The notes: a model not told the origin generated them from the sequence alone. DNA of 64,000 nucleotides from Mycolicibacterium phocaicum (GCF_010731115.1 NZ_AP022616.1:806001-870000), one strand, 5' to 3'; positions 51,177 to 60,545 are shown, counted from the first letter of the stretch. Translations and numbers: made by a program.

Positions 51177-52639
51177 CCGCGGTGTTCCTCGGGCAGCCGG
51201 GTGTGGGGAATCTCCGTGGCGATCATAGTTTTCCGGCGGCGGCGCGGACAGCGCTGGCCGATGAGCAACTGCGACGCAATATCGGCCATGCCACCGGCAC
51301 CATCCGCGCCAAACGCCTTGCCGCCATTGCCGAATGCCACGACTGGGAACAGCTGCGTGCGGCCGGCAGCGCGCTGAAACAGGATGTGCTGGCGCGGCTG
51401 CCCGAACTCCTGGAGGAACTGGAAGCCAACGTCACCGCGCGTGGCGGCACCGTGCACTGGGCCCGCGCCGGCGACGAAGCCAATCGTATTGTCGCCCAGC
51501 TCGTCCGGAACACCGGCAGCACCGAGGTCGTCAAGGTGAAGTCCATGGCGACGCAGGAGATCGGACTCAACGAATATCTCGAGGGCGCGGGCATCACGCC
51601 CATCGAGACCGACCTGGCCGAGCTGATCGTCCAACTCGGACACGACAAACCGAGTCACATCCTCGTCCCGGCGATCCACCGCAACCGGACCGAGATCCGG
51701 GACATCTTCGAACGCGAGATGCCCGGCGCGGGCGACCTCACCGACGAACCCCGGGTACTGGCGATGGCCGCCCGCGCGCATCTGCGACGAAAGTTCCTGT
51801 CCGCCAAGGTCGCCGTCAGCGGCGCCAACTTCGGGGTCGCCGAGACCGGCACCCTGGCGGTCGTCGAATCCGAGGGCAACGGGCGGATGTGCCTGACGCT
51901 GCCCGAAACCCTGATCACCGTGATGGGCATCGAGAAAGTCATCCCGCGGTTCACCGACCTCGAGGTGTTCATGCAACTGCTGCCGCGGTCGTCGACCGCG
52001 GAGCGGATGAACCCGTACACCTCGATGTGGACCGGTGTGCATCCCGGCGACGGGCCGCAGCGGTTCCACCTGGTGCTGCTCGACAACGGCCGCACCCGGG
52101 CGCTCGCCGACGAGGTGGGACGTGCTGCGCTGCACTGCATTCGGTGCAGCGCGTGCCTGAACGTCTGTCCCGTCTACGAGCGCACCGGCGGACATGCCTA
52201 CGGCTCGGTGTACCCGGGACCCATCGGCGCGACCCTGAGTCCCCTGCTGACCGGGACCACCGGACGTGACGATCCGAACGCGACCCTGCCGTACGCGTCG
52301 TCATTGTGCGGCGCGTGTTTCGAGGCCTGCCCCGTCCTCATCGACATCCCGTCGATCCTGGTGCATCTGCGGGCCGCGCAGGTGGACCAGGAACGAGGCG
52401 GGCTCCCGTCCGGACAGGATCTGGCGATGAAAACCGCGGGCTGGGCCATGGGGTCCGCGGCGCGGTTCGGGTTGGCAGAGAAGGTTCTCGGCGCGGGGCG
52501 ACTGCTCGCGGGCACGGACCACCGCATCAGCCGGCTACCCTGGCCGGCGTCGAAATGGACTGCGAGCCGCGACATTCCGGCACCGCCGGCGGAGACGTTC
52601 CGGCAGTGGTGGGCCCGCAACCGGGGCGGCGAACAATGA
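51173..52639 (+). CDS. lutB: L-lactate oxidation complex subunit LutB (iron-sulphur protein)
   Basis: A 488-residue LutB. The N-terminal LUD domain has VVKVKSMATQEIGLNEYLE and VSGANFGVAETGTLAVVESEGNGRM. The ferredoxin-type cluster motifs are HCIRCSACLNVCPVYERTGGH and SSLCGACFEACPVLIDIP, so two 4Fe-4S clusters are likely. The GTG at 51173 overlaps the lutA stop (GTGA). The last base pairs overlap lutC (ATGA). All three subunits are coupled. Confidence 0.95.
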   Translation: MTAVFLGQPGVGNLRGDHSFPAAARTALADEQLRRNIGHATGTIRAKRLAAIAECHDWEQLRAAGSALKQDVLARLPELLEELEANVTARGGTVHWARAGDEANRIVAQLVRNTGSTEVVKVKSMATQEIGLNEYLEGAGITPIETDLAELIVQLGHDKPSHILVPAIHRNRTEIRDIFEREMPGAGDLTDEPRVLAMAARAHLRRKFLSAKVAVSGANFGVAETGTLAVVESEGNGRMCLTLPETLITVMGIEKVIPRFTDLEVFMQLLPRSSTAERMNPYTSMWTGVHPGDGPQRFHLVLLDNGRTRALADEVGRAALHCIRCSACLNVCPVYERTGGHAYGSVYPGPIGATLSPLLTGTTGRDDPNATLPYASSLCGACFEACPVLIDIPSILVHLRAAQVDQERGGLPSGQDLAMKTAGWAMGSAARFGLAEKVLGAGRLLAGTDHRISRLPWPASKWTASRDIPAPPAETFRQWWARNRGGEQ

Positions 52640-53250
52640 GCGACGCACGAACCGAAGTGCTGGGCCGGATCCGCGCGGCTCTCGGGCCGGCGACGGCAGC
52701 GGTCGAGGTGCCACGCGACTACGACCGTCACCGGCTGACAGATCGGGGCAACGTCGCGCGATTCGCCGAGACGGTGGCCGACTACCAGGCACAGGTCCAC
52801 CGCGTCGACGCGAGCGAGGTGGCCGCCACGATCGAGGCGCTCGTCGGCGCCGGCACGGCTGTGGTCCCGGCCGACTTGCCGCCCGACTGGGTCACCGGCA
52901 TCCGCGCCGTCGTCGACGACCCGCCCGTCGGCCTCGACGTGTTGGACAGCGTCGATGCGGTGGTGACCGGCTGTGCCCTCGGCATCGCGGCGACCGGAAC
53001 CATCGTGCTCGATGCCGGTGCGGCACAGGGCCGGCGCGCGCTGACGCTGGTGCCCGACCATCACGTCTGCGTCATCCGGGCCGACCAGGTAGTCGATACC
53101 GTGCCGCAGGCCTTCGCGGCACTCGACCCGTCGCGTCCCCTGACCTTCATCTCCGGACCGAGTGCGACGAGCGACATCGAGTTGCAACGCGTCGAGGGTG
53201 TGCACGGCCCGCGCATTCTGAACGTGGTGATCGTCGAGGGTGTCCGGTGA
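52636..53250 (+). CDS. lutC: L-lactate oxidation complex subunit LutC
   Basis: A 204-residue LUD-domain protein: EVLGRIRAALGPA at the start, VDAVVTGCALGIAATGTIVLDAG in the middle, and RALTLVPDHHVCVIRADQVV, ending in SATSDIELQRVEGVHGPRILNVVIVEG, the conserved LutC tail. The ATG overlaps the lutB stop, and its own stop overlaps the GTG of the adenylyl cyclase (GTGA). Confidence 0.94.
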   Translation: MSDARTEVLGRIRAALGPATAAVEVPRDYDRHRLTDRGNVARFAETVADYQAQVHRVDASEVAATIEALVGAGTAVVPADLPPDWVTGIRAVVDDPPVGLDVLDSVDAVVTGCALGIAATGTIVLDAGAAQGRRALTLVPDHHVCVIRADQVVDTVPQAFAALDPSRPLTFISGPSATSDIELQRVEGVHGPRILNVVIVEGVR

Positions 53251-54740
53251 CCGACCCCGTCGCGACCCGGCCGAGCGCCACCTCCATCGCGCTCCGCTAC
53301 ACCGTCGGATTCACCTTCGCCTACCTGCTGACCACCGCCGAGGTCGTCGCGACCGTGGTATCGCTGTGCGCCGAAACCCACAGTGCCGCCAGTTCGTTGC
53401 TGAGCCGGGCGAACCTGCTCCCGCTGGTCGCCGTGGTCACGCTCGGCACGCTGGTGGTGGCGATCGGCAGTTATCGCAGCATCGTCGACAGCGCCCGCTG
53501 GTACGCCGCCGCCGCGATACCCGACCAGGCCCAGCGACGCCGCGCCGTCACCGTCGTGCAGCGGCAGGCGGCCCTGTCCGCCGTGGTGTGGGCCATCGGC
53601 GGTGCCACCCTGATCACGACCAATCACCAGCCGATACCGGCGACGCTGCTCGCCATGACCGCCATCTTCGGCGCCATGTCGACGCTCAGCACCGGCATGC
53701 TGTTCACCCAGCGCGGCTACCGACCCCTCGCGGCCGCGGCCACTCAGGACTATCTGGGCCGGGCCGGCACGCCCGGGGTGCTGGCGCGCCTGGTGATCAT
53801 GTGGGTGATGAACAGCGCGCTGCCGAGTCTGTTCATCGCCGTGCTGATCATCTGCCGCCACATGGGCTGGTTCATGCCCAAATCGGCGTCGGTGGACATT
53901 CCCGTCGTGGTGGTGGCAGCGGTATCGGTGGCACTGGGGCTGCGCGCACTGATGGTGGTGTCGCTGTCGATCTCCGATCCGGTGCGCGACGTCGTCGAGG
54001 CCATGGCCGAGGTCGAACGGGGTCAGATCGGCCGCACCGTTCCCGTCTACGAGCAGTCCGAAATCGGCCGCCTGCAAAGCGGATTCAACCGCATGGTGAC
54101 CGGACTGCTCGAGCGCGACCGGCTCCGGGACCTCTTCGGCCGGCACGTCGGCCCGGACGTGGCGCGTCTGGCGCTGTCGTCCGACAAACCGGTGGCCGGC
54201 GAAGTGCGCGATGTCGCGGTGCTGTTCATCGATCTGACCAACTCGACCCGGATGGCCGAAACCATGGCACCCGCAGATATCGCCGCGGTGCTCAACGACT
54301 TCTTCCGGATCGTGGTGGCCGCCGTCGACCAGCACGGCGGCCTGATCAACAAGTTCCAGGGCGACGCCGCGCTGGCCATCTACGGGGCTCCCCTGCGCTC
54401 GGACACCGCGGCCGCCGATGCCCTGGCGACGGCTCGCACGCTCGGTGTGGCGTTGCAGCAACTACCGGTGATCGACTTCGGCATCGGGGTCAGCGCCGGC
54501 AGTGTGTTCGCCGGCAACATCGGCGCCGAGAACCGGTATGAGTACACCGTGATCGGTGACCCGGTGAACGAAGCCGCCCGGCTGGCCGACGTCGCCAAGA
54601 AGGAGCCCCACCGGACCCTCGCCTCCGACGCGGCAATCAGCCTGTGCGACAACGCAGAACGAGGGCACTGGCGAAGCAGCGGCAGCCGGATGCTGCGTGG
54701 ACGGTCGAGCCTCACGCACACCTCCGTACCGATCGACTAA
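53247..54740 (+). CDS. Membrane-bound class III adenylyl cyclase with HAMP domain
   Basis: A 497-residue cyclase of the mycobacterial Rv1318c-Rv1320c type: six hydrophobic segments (about 15-240), a HAMP linker (SISDPVRDVVEAMAEVERGQIGRTVPV) and the catalytic domain. All canonical residues are present: metal-binding Asp329 and Asp373, adenine-specifying Lys369 and Asp439, and transition-state Asn441 and Arg445. It should make cAMP as a homodimer. The GTG start overlaps the lutC stop, so it is made in step with the lactate enzymes, an unusual partnership. Confidence 0.94.
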   Translation: MTDPVATRPSATSIALRYTVGFTFAYLLTTAEVVATVVSLCAETHSAASSLLSRANLLPLVAVVTLGTLVVAIGSYRSIVDSARWYAAAAIPDQAQRRRAVTVVQRQAALSAVVWAIGGATLITTNHQPIPATLLAMTAIFGAMSTLSTGMLFTQRGYRPLAAAATQDYLGRAGTPGVLARLVIMWVMNSALPSLFIAVLIICRHMGWFMPKSASVDIPVVVVAAVSVALGLRALMVVSLSISDPVRDVVEAMAEVERGQIGRTVPVYEQSEIGRLQSGFNRMVTGLLERDRLRDLFGRHVGPDVARLALSSDKPVAGEVRDVAVLFIDLTNSTRMAETMAPADIAAVLNDFFRIVVAAVDQHGGLINKFQGDAALAIYGAPLRSDTAAADALATARTLGVALQQLPVIDFGIGVSAGSVFAGNIGAENRYEYTVIGDPVNEAARLADVAKKEPHRTLASDAAISLCDNAERGHWRSSGSRMLRGRSSLTHTSVPID

Positions 54741-54752
54741 GAATGGATACTT

Positions 54753-55886
54753 GTGACCGACATCGTGCCTTTTCAGATCGCCGTGCCCGACGAGGTGCTG
54801 GACGATCTGCACCAGCGCCTGACCAACACCCGCTGGCCCGAGGCCGAGTGCGTCGATGACTGGAGCCAGGGCATCCCACTGAGCTACACCCGCGCGCTGG
54901 CGGATTATTGGGCGGACGGCTATGACTGGCGGGCCCGCGAGGCCGCACTGAACCGGTTCGACCAGTACGTCACCGAGATCGACGGCCTGGACATCCATTT
55001 CATCCATCAGCGGTCGCCGCACCCCGACGCGCTGCCACTGATCATCACGCACGGGTGGCCCGGGTCGATCGCCGAGTTCCAGAAGGTCATCGGGCCGCTG
55101 ACCGATCCGACCGCCCACGGCGGACGGGCCGACGACGCGTTCCACGTGGTGTGCCCGTCACTGCCGGGCTACGGCTTCTCGGGTAAACCCGCCGCCACCG
55201 GCTGGGGTGTCGAGCGGACCGCGCAGGCGTGGGACGACCTGATGGTGCGACTCGGCTACCCCCGTTACGGCGCGCAGGGCGGCGACTGGGGTGCGGCGGT
55301 GACCACCCAGATCGGGCGAAACGTGGGTCATTGCATCGCGATTCACACCAACATGCCGATGGGCCGACCTGCCCCCGGCGCCACGGAGTTCACCGCCGAG
55401 GAACAGCACGCACTGGCGGCGCTGAAGCACTACCAGGACGTCGATTCCGGCTACGCCAAGCAGCAGTCCACCCGTCCGCAGACGCTCGGCTACGGCCTGG
55501 TCGACTCACCGGTGGCGCAGCTGGCGTGGATCGTGGAGAAGTTCTGGTCCTGGACCGACCACGACGGTGATGTGGAGAGCGCACTGAGTCGCGACGAGAT
55601 GCTCGACGACGTGATGATCTACTGGGCCACCGCCACCGGGGCATCGTCGGCCCGGCTGTACTGGGAGAGCTTTCGCGTGTTCGGCGGCGGGCAGCAGAAG
55701 GTCGAGCTACCCACCGGCGTGGCGTCGTTCCCGAAGGAGATCCTGCGGGCACCGAGGTCCTGGTGCGAGAGCGGCTACAACGTCACCCACTGGACGACGA
55801 TGCCGCGCGGTGGTCACTTCGCGGCATTCGAGCAACCCGAGTTGTTCGTCGACGACGTGCGCACGTTCTTCGCGACGGTGCGCTGA
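54753..55886 (+). CDS. Epoxide hydrolase (alpha/beta hydrolase with EHN domain)
   Basis: A 377-residue epoxide hydrolase. An N-terminal EHN segment (PFQIAVPDEVLDDLHQRLTNTRWPE) precedes the alpha/beta hydrolase fold. The oxyanion motif HGWPG is at 100-104, the nucleophile Asp178 in GGDWGA, and the base His355 in GGHFAAFE. The enzyme opens epoxides to diols. It starts at a GTG 12 bp after the cyclase stop and may be the last gene of the long operon. Its role there is unclear. Confidence 0.92.
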   Translation: MTDIVPFQIAVPDEVLDDLHQRLTNTRWPEAECVDDWSQGIPLSYTRALADYWADGYDWRAREAALNRFDQYVTEIDGLDIHFIHQRSPHPDALPLIITHGWPGSIAEFQKVIGPLTDPTAHGGRADDAFHVVCPSLPGYGFSGKPAATGWGVERTAQAWDDLMVRLGYPRYGAQGGDWGAAVTTQIGRNVGHCIAIHTNMPMGRPAPGATEFTAEEQHALAALKHYQDVDSGYAKQQSTRPQTLGYGLVDSPVAQLAWIVEKFWSWTDHDGDVESALSRDEMLDDVMIYWATATGASSARLYWESFRVFGGGQQKVELPTGVASFPKEILRAPRSWCESGYNVTHWTTMPRGGHFAAFEQPELFVDDVRTFFATVR

Positions 55887-55995
55887 TCGGCTACCCCGAC
55901 GAGTGTTATCCCCAGTGTGAGTTCTATACACAGGATCGGCCCGAAATCGGTGCGTGGGCCTCACAGTCGTCGGTGCCGCCCACGACCGTGTCGCC

Positions 55996-56829
55996 ATGGG
56001 ACCATTCATCGGCAGCCGGGCGGTGCGGCGTGGCGCACTGACCAGGAGAACTCTGGCCCGCGACTACCGACCAATATTTCGGGACGTCTACCTGGCACGC
56101 GGCGTCGAGCTGACGGCGCAACTCCGGGCCCAGGCTGCGTGGCTGGAAAGTGGTGCGCCGCTATGTGGGCTATCTGCGGCCGCCCTATTCGGAACCAGGT
56201 GGTTGGACTCGCAGCAGCCCGCGGAGATACTGCGTGCCAACCGCCGCTCCCCGGCCGGAATGATCGTGCGGTCGTGGGTTGTCTGTCCCGATGAACTCTG
56301 CGTAGTCGAAGGCATCACACTCACGACGCCCGCGCGAACAGCCTTCGACATCGGCCGGATTCATCCTGCGCACCAAGCGATACCGATACTCGATGCACTG
56401 TTGAATGCCACCCGCATCAAGCCGGCCGATATCGCTGCGGTAGCTGATTCGCATGGTGGCGTCCGCGGAGCCGCCAGGTTGCGCGCATTGCTCGACCTGG
56501 TCGACGGCGGGGCGGAGTCACCACAGGAGAGCAGGCTCCGGCTGCTGTTGGTACGTGCTGGACTGCCACCGCCCGAGACACAAATCGAATTCCGCACACT
56601 GCGGATCCGGGTGGATATGGGCTGGACCCAATGGAAGGTGGCGGTCGAGTACGACGGCATCCAGCACTGGACCGATCGGAGCCAGCGGTCGTGGGACATC
56701 GACCGGATCGCGCTACTGGAGGCCGCCGGGTGGACGGTGGTCCGCGTCAGCGCCGAGATGCTCTCGCGACCGCAGGTCATCATCGACCGGGTGCGCGCAA
56801 AGCTGCGCGCAGCGGGCTGCGCCATCTGA
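55996..56829 (+). CDS. DUF559-like protein with nuclease-type C-terminus
   Basis: A 277-residue protein of a group common in mycobacteria. The N-terminal half (IGSRAVRRGALTRRTLARDYRPIFRDVYLARG) resembles AbiEi-type antitoxin/transcription-regulator domains. The C-terminal half is DUF559-like, a PD-(D/E)XK-fold with PQESRLRLLLVRAG, VDMGWTQWKVAVEYDGIQHW (Asp...Glu-Tyr-Asp-Gly catalytic pattern) and a last helix region DIDRIALLEAAGWTVVRVS. The biological role is unknown. The ATG at 55996 is likelier than the one at 55954. Confidence 0.82.
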   Translation: MGPFIGSRAVRRGALTRRTLARDYRPIFRDVYLARGVELTAQLRAQAAWLESGAPLCGLSAAALFGTRWLDSQQPAEILRANRRSPAGMIVRSWVVCPDELCVVEGITLTTPARTAFDIGRIHPAHQAIPILDALLNATRIKPADIAAVADSHGGVRGAARLRALLDLVDGGAESPQESRLRLLLVRAGLPPPETQIEFRTLRIRVDMGWTQWKVAVEYDGIQHWTDRSQRSWDIDRIALLEAAGWTVVRVSAEMLSRPQVIIDRVRAKLRAAGCAI

Positions 56830-56833
56830 TCAA

Positions 56834-56883
56834 TGTGAGCCCTGTGCACGAAACTTCGCCGATTTCCGTGCACAGCACTCACA
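56834..56883. terminator. Long hairpin between convergent genes
   Basis: Outer arms TGTGAG/CTCACA (6 bp) and inner arms CTGTGCACG/CGTGCACAG (9 bp), separated by 2-nt bulges, enclose a 16-nt loop. It lies between the DUF559-like stop (56829) and the NCS1 permease stop (56885) and can end both transcripts. The sequence may also be a dispersed repeat. Confidence 0.65.
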
Positions 56884-56884
56884 G

Positions 56885-58258
56885 TCAGGAGCGCAGGCGC
56901 CGGTAGCCGCCGTAGGTCACCAGTGCGACAACGAAATTCACGAAGTACGCGATGTCCGCACCGTGCCACGCGACGGCGACGGGACCTTGCAGCAGCGTGG
57001 TGTTCATGAACGGGATCGCCGCGCCGTAGGCCACGGCGAACGCGACGAGCGCGGCGATGGCGTCGGCGCGCGGCGTCGCCTCCGCCGCCGGATCCACGGT
57101 CGGCCGGCCGCGGCTGCGGCGGCGCCAGTCGACGATCACGATGGCCGCGAAGGCCGGAATCCAGTAGCTGATCAGGAGCAGCACATTGGTGAATCGCGTT
57201 GCGGTGTCGCCGGTGTGGAGCCAGAGAATCAGACCGAACGCCAGCGCCGTCACCACCAATGAGGACACCGGCCGCCGCACGCGCACGCCCAGCGTCTGCA
57301 GCGCAAGGGAACCGCTGTAGTCGTTCATCACGCCCGAGCCGACCGACGCCAGCGCGATGACGGCCAGCGCGATGGCACCCAGGGCTCCCCCGCCCATCAC
57401 CGACCGCACGCCCTCGGCGGTCTGGTCGGTGATGAGACTCCCCGCAGCGATGCCGATGGTCTCGACGAACACGTAGGCGGTGGCCAGTCCGGCGAAACTG
57501 AACCCGAACACCTTGCGCGGCGCGGAATCCGCCGGGAGGTAGCGGCTGAAATCGGCGGCATAGCTGGCCCAGGACACGGCCAGGCTCAGCGCGATCGTGA
57601 CCGCCAGCACGAAGGCACCGGCGAGGTCGGCACCATGCGCGGTGGCCGGCGTGACGACCTGGTGTCCGGCAACGAGTTTGACCGCGAACACGACGAACGT
57701 CGCGAACAGCACCACCGTGAGAACGGCCTGCAGTCGATGGATCAGCTCGTAGCCGATGAACCCGACCGCGCCCTGCACGCCCAGCACGATCAGCACGGCC
57801 GCCCAGAACGGGATACCGAGCAGCACCGCCAGTGCCTCGCCGCCGAACAGACCGACCAGCGCGTCCCACGCCACCGACGAGAGCCATTGCAGGACAGCGG
57901 GTACCGCGATCAAGCCGCCGAAAGCCATCCGCGCACCGGGCAATTGCGCGGTGCCGGTTCGGGGACCCAGCGTGGAGAGGTAGCCGACCACCAGTGACCC
58001 GAGCACCGTGCCGACGAGCATCGCCAGCATCGCCAGCCAGAATCCCAGACCCAGCGCACCGATCATCGCGCCGGTGAAGACGCACGTCATGTTGATCTGC
58101 GGCGCGAACCACACGGTGAACAGCCGGCCCGGTGTGCCGTACCGGCGGTCGGCCGGAACCGGGGCGATGCCATGGGTTTCCACCGACATGTCCCCGGCCC
58201 GGCTGGGGGTGCGGCCGGTGAACGACGAGGCGGTGAGCGCGGTGGCCGGTGGCGTCAT
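56885..58258 (-). CDS. NCS1-family nucleobase/cytosine permease
   Basis: A 457-residue transporter with about twelve membrane helices, from RLFTVWFAPQINMTCVFTGAMIGALGLGFWLAML through GIPFWAAVLIVLGVQGAVGFIGYELIHRLQ to YFVNFVVALVTYGGYRRLR. The FTVWFAPQ start, SYAADFSRYLP and VGSGVMNDYSGSLALQ segments mark the cytosine-purine/NCS1 family. The substrate (cytosine, purine, thiamine, allantoin) is unknown. The ATG at 58258 lies 4 nt after the EamA stop. A second ATG at 58189 with GGGGAC upstream is also plausible. Confidence 0.9.
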   Translation of the reverse strand: MTPPATALTASSFTGRTPSRAGDMSVETHGIAPVPADRRYGTPGRLFTVWFAPQINMTCVFTGAMIGALGLGFWLAMLAMLVGTVLGSLVVGYLSTLGPRTGTAQLPGARMAFGGLIAVPAVLQWLSSVAWDALVGLFGGEALAVLLGIPFWAAVLIVLGVQGAVGFIGYELIHRLQAVLTVVLFATFVVFAVKLVAGHQVVTPATAHGADLAGAFVLAVTIALSLAVSWASYAADFSRYLPADSAPRKVFGFSFAGLATAYVFVETIGIAAGSLITDQTAEGVRSVMGGGALGAIALAVIALASVGSGVMNDYSGSLALQTLGVRVRRPVSSLVVTALAFGLILWLHTGDTATRFTNVLLLISYWIPAFAAIVIVDWRRRSRGRPTVDPAAEATPRADAIAALVAFAVAYGAAIPFMNTTLLQGPVAVAWHGADIAYFVNFVVALVTYGGYRRLRS

Positions 58259-58262
58259 GCCC

Positions 58263-59147
58263 CTATTCGACCACGAGGGCCGGTTCGCGGTGGCCTGCCC
58301 CGGCCACGGGTCGCGCACCGCGGCGGGCGGCACCGACACCGGCCAGCACGACAAGTGCGATACCGGCGATGGCAGGCAGGCCCGGCACCTGATGCAGGAT
58401 GAGCAGCCCGAGCATCATGGCGAAAGCCGGCTCGAGGCTCATGAGCGTGCCGAACGCTGCTGCAGTGAGGCGCTGCAGCGCCAGCATCTCCAGAGTGAAC
58501 GGGATGGCGGGCAACAGGATGGCCAGGCCCAGGCCGGCCAACAGCAGGTGCGGCGTCAGATGGCCGATGACCGACGGCCCCGCCACCATGGTGACGACCA
58601 GCCCGGCGACCGGCATGGACACCGCGAGCCCCGTGATGCCGGTGACCTCGTCGCCCACGCGCTGGGTGAGCAGGATGTAGGCCGCGAGGCAGACCGCCGA
58701 AGCCAGCGCGGCCAGTACCCCGACGGGGTCGACGGCGGCGGCCCACGGTTGCGTCAGCAATACGACGCCGGTGCCGGCCATCGCCGGGAACAGCAGCCGC
58801 CCGCGGCCGCGTCCCTTGGCCACTGCGACGGCAAGCGGCCCAAGGCATTCCAGGGCGCTGGCGGTGCCGAGCGGGATGCGCGAGACCGCCACCATGAACA
58901 GCAGGGTGAACCCGGCGGTGGTGATGCCGAGCAGGACGCACGACACGAACGCCGAGCGCGTGAAGGACGCCGGCCGCGGCCGGACGAACAGCAGCATCAG
59001 CACGCCCGCCCACGCGAGGCGGAGCCACGCCACACCGGCCGGCCCGACACCGTCCATCAACTTCACCGCGAGCGCCGCGCCCAGCTGCACCGACATCATC
59101 GACGCGACGGTCATGAGTGCGCCGTTTCGCGCCGCTGCGGTGGTCAT
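58263..59147 (-). CDS. EamA/RhtA-family exporter
   Basis: A 294-residue protein with ten hydrophobic helices in two EamA repeats; LVKLMDGVGPAGVAWLRLAWAGVLMLLFVRP and SLEPAFAMMLGLLILHQVPGLPAIAGIALVVLAGVG are typical of the RhtA threonine/homoserine exporter branch. It probably exports an amino acid or other small metabolite. The ATG at 59147 gives the normal start. The NCS1 permease follows 4 nt later, so uptake and export proteins are co-transcribed. Confidence 0.88.
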   Translation of the reverse strand: MTTAAARNGALMTVASMMSVQLGAALAVKLMDGVGPAGVAWLRLAWAGVLMLLFVRPRPASFTRSAFVSCVLLGITTAGFTLLFMVAVSRIPLGTASALECLGPLAVAVAKGRGRGRLLFPAMAGTGVVLLTQPWAAAVDPVGVLAALASAVCLAAYILLTQRVGDEVTGITGLAVSMPVAGLVVTMVAGPSVIGHLTPHLLLAGLGLAILLPAIPFTLEMLALQRLTAAAFGTLMSLEPAFAMMLGLLILHQVPGLPAIAGIALVVLAGVGAARRGARPVAGAGHREPALVVE

Positions 59148-59224
59148 GCGTGTATTGAACGGGAACCAGAATGTTCATGTCCACGTGATAATCGTGGACA
59201 TATCGTTCGCAATTCATGAATGAA

Positions 59225-59253
59225 GCCGTTGTTGCAGCGACTGCAACAACGGC
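59225..59253 (-). terminator. Perfect hairpin after the small secreted protein
   Basis: GCCGTTGTTGCAG and CTGCAACAACGGC form a 13-bp stem with a 3-nt loop, 31 bp past the stop of the gene at 59285 on the minus strand. It should insulate that gene from the EamA transcript. Confidence 0.78.
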
Positions 59254-59284
59254 CCCTTCGTGATCCGGATCAGAACCGAATCGA

Positions 59285-59536
59285 TCAGAACGTCGGAACG
59301 AACGTGCCGTTCACCCAGACGCCCCAGTGGTTCCATCCGGCATCCCAGACCTGGGGATTACCCATCGACCACGCCGGTTCAGCCGGCTTCGGGGGTGCCC
59401 ATGCCGGCGGCGCCGTCACGGTGGGCCCGGGAGGCGGCGTCATGCCGGCCGTGGCCATGCCTGTGCCGACACCTGCGGCGCCGGCGAACAGTGCACCGGC
59501 AACAGCAGTGGTGACAGCTGTTTTCTTCATCCTCAT
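59285..59536 (-). CDS. Small secreted proline/tryptophan-rich protein
   Basis: An 83-residue protein with a Sec signal peptide (MRMKKTAVTTAVAGALFAG, cleavage near ATAG at about 31) and a mature part of about 50 residues rich in Pro and Trp (TPPPGPTVTAPPAWAPPKP, then WDAGWNHWGVWVNGTFVPTF). Mycobacteria have many such small exported proteins with no known role. GGAGGA before the ATG at 59536 supports the start. A strong hairpin follows. Confidence 0.78.
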   Translation of the reverse strand: MRMKKTAVTTAVAGALFAGAAGVGTGMATAGMTPPPGPTVTAPPAWAPPKPAEPAWSMGNPQVWDAGWNHWGVWVNGTFVPTF

Positions 59537-59638
59537 CGCGATCCTCCAATCAGATGATTGCGGGGTGTCCACCCCACGGATTGCTCGGACAGTCCTTGGT
59601 TACCGCATGCATCCCATCGCTAAACCTTCTGCAGCGCT

Positions 59639-60460
59639 TCAGACCTCGCGCCTGATCCGCTCCGGGAACCGGCTGTGGCCGAAGTCGATCTGGGCGGCGG
59701 GATTGCTGACCGCGGTGGTCAGGCCGGTGCCGATCGGTCCAGCGCTGTCGTACAAGGTGGTGGCACCGACCGCGATGCCGTGGGCCGCCCAGTGCGTCTC
59801 GGCCTCGACGCCGACCCAGTCGTCCTGCGGCAGCCGCGTCAACGCCACAGTGAGGTCGCCGTTGATGTAGCCGATGCCCGCGGTGCCCAGATTCGTGACC
59901 ATGCTGGTGCCCTCGGCCGTCACCGCGGCACGGACGAACGGGGTGTTGACCTGCCCCTCGATGACGTCGATGGGCCGGTTGACGTAACGCTTGCGGCCGG
60001 TGTTCTGATGCTCGGCGATGGTTCGCGTCCAGCCGACACCGTCACTGCTGATATACGGTGCCAGGCCGTCGTCGATCACCGCGGGCGGCTCGAAATCGGT
60101 TGTGCCGAACCACTCCTCACCAGCGGGCGCCTCCGCGAGCCGATACTGCACCAGCGTGGCCCTGGCGACAGTCACGCCGTCCTGCACCACGTCACACTCG
60201 GAATTGCGCACCCGTCGCCCGTCCCGCACCAACTTCACCGCGGTCGTCGTCGGCACCCCGCGCGCGGCGCGGAACAGGTCGACGGTGAGCCGGGCCGGAA
60301 GAAAGTCGGGTAAACCGAACGCGGCCTCCAGCGCGTGCGCGGCCAGCCCCACCACCGCCGGGCCGTTGAGGTGGTCTTCACCCCACAAGCTCTGGGCGAA
60401 ACGGGTCGGCTGCACCCGATCGGCGTCGATCGGGACGAAGTGGGCGGGGCGTGCGGTCAT
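59639..60460 (-). CDS. Acyl-CoA thioesterase-like protein (double hotdog)
   Basis: A 273-residue protein of the thioesterase-like (4HBT_3) family. The first hotdog has GEDHLNGPAVVGLAAHALEAAFG and ARLTVDLFRAARGVPTTTAVKLVRDGRRVRNSECDVVQDG; the second has GYINGDLTVALTRLPQDDWVGVEAETHWAAHGIAVGATTLYD, ending with GLTTAVSNPAAQID. Such enzymes hydrolyse acyl-CoA or bind acyl groups. The ATG at 60460 is chosen; one at 60478 is possible. It is divergent from a LysR gene. Confidence 0.85.
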   Translation of the reverse strand: MTARPAHFVPIDADRVQPTRFAQSLWGEDHLNGPAVVGLAAHALEAAFGLPDFLPARLTVDLFRAARGVPTTTAVKLVRDGRRVRNSECDVVQDGVTVARATLVQYRLAEAPAGEEWFGTTDFEPPAVIDDGLAPYISSDGVGWTRTIAEHQNTGRKRYVNRPIDVIEGQVNTPFVRAAVTAEGTSMVTNLGTAGIGYINGDLTVALTRLPQDDWVGVEAETHWAAHGIAVGATTLYDSAGPIGTGLTTAVSNPAAQIDFGHSRFPERIRREV

Positions 60461-60545
60461 TTTCGGATCGTCGCACATTGGCTAAATATTCATAACTTCG
60501 GGCCGGAACACGCAGAATCGTGCAGATTCCCTGGACAATGATGGG

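Noticed and set aside
56361..58112. A 583-residue minus-strand frame covering part of the DUF559-like gene and the permease
   Set aside because: Runs through a strong hairpin and two supported genes; Arg/Gly/Ala-rich with no fold signature.
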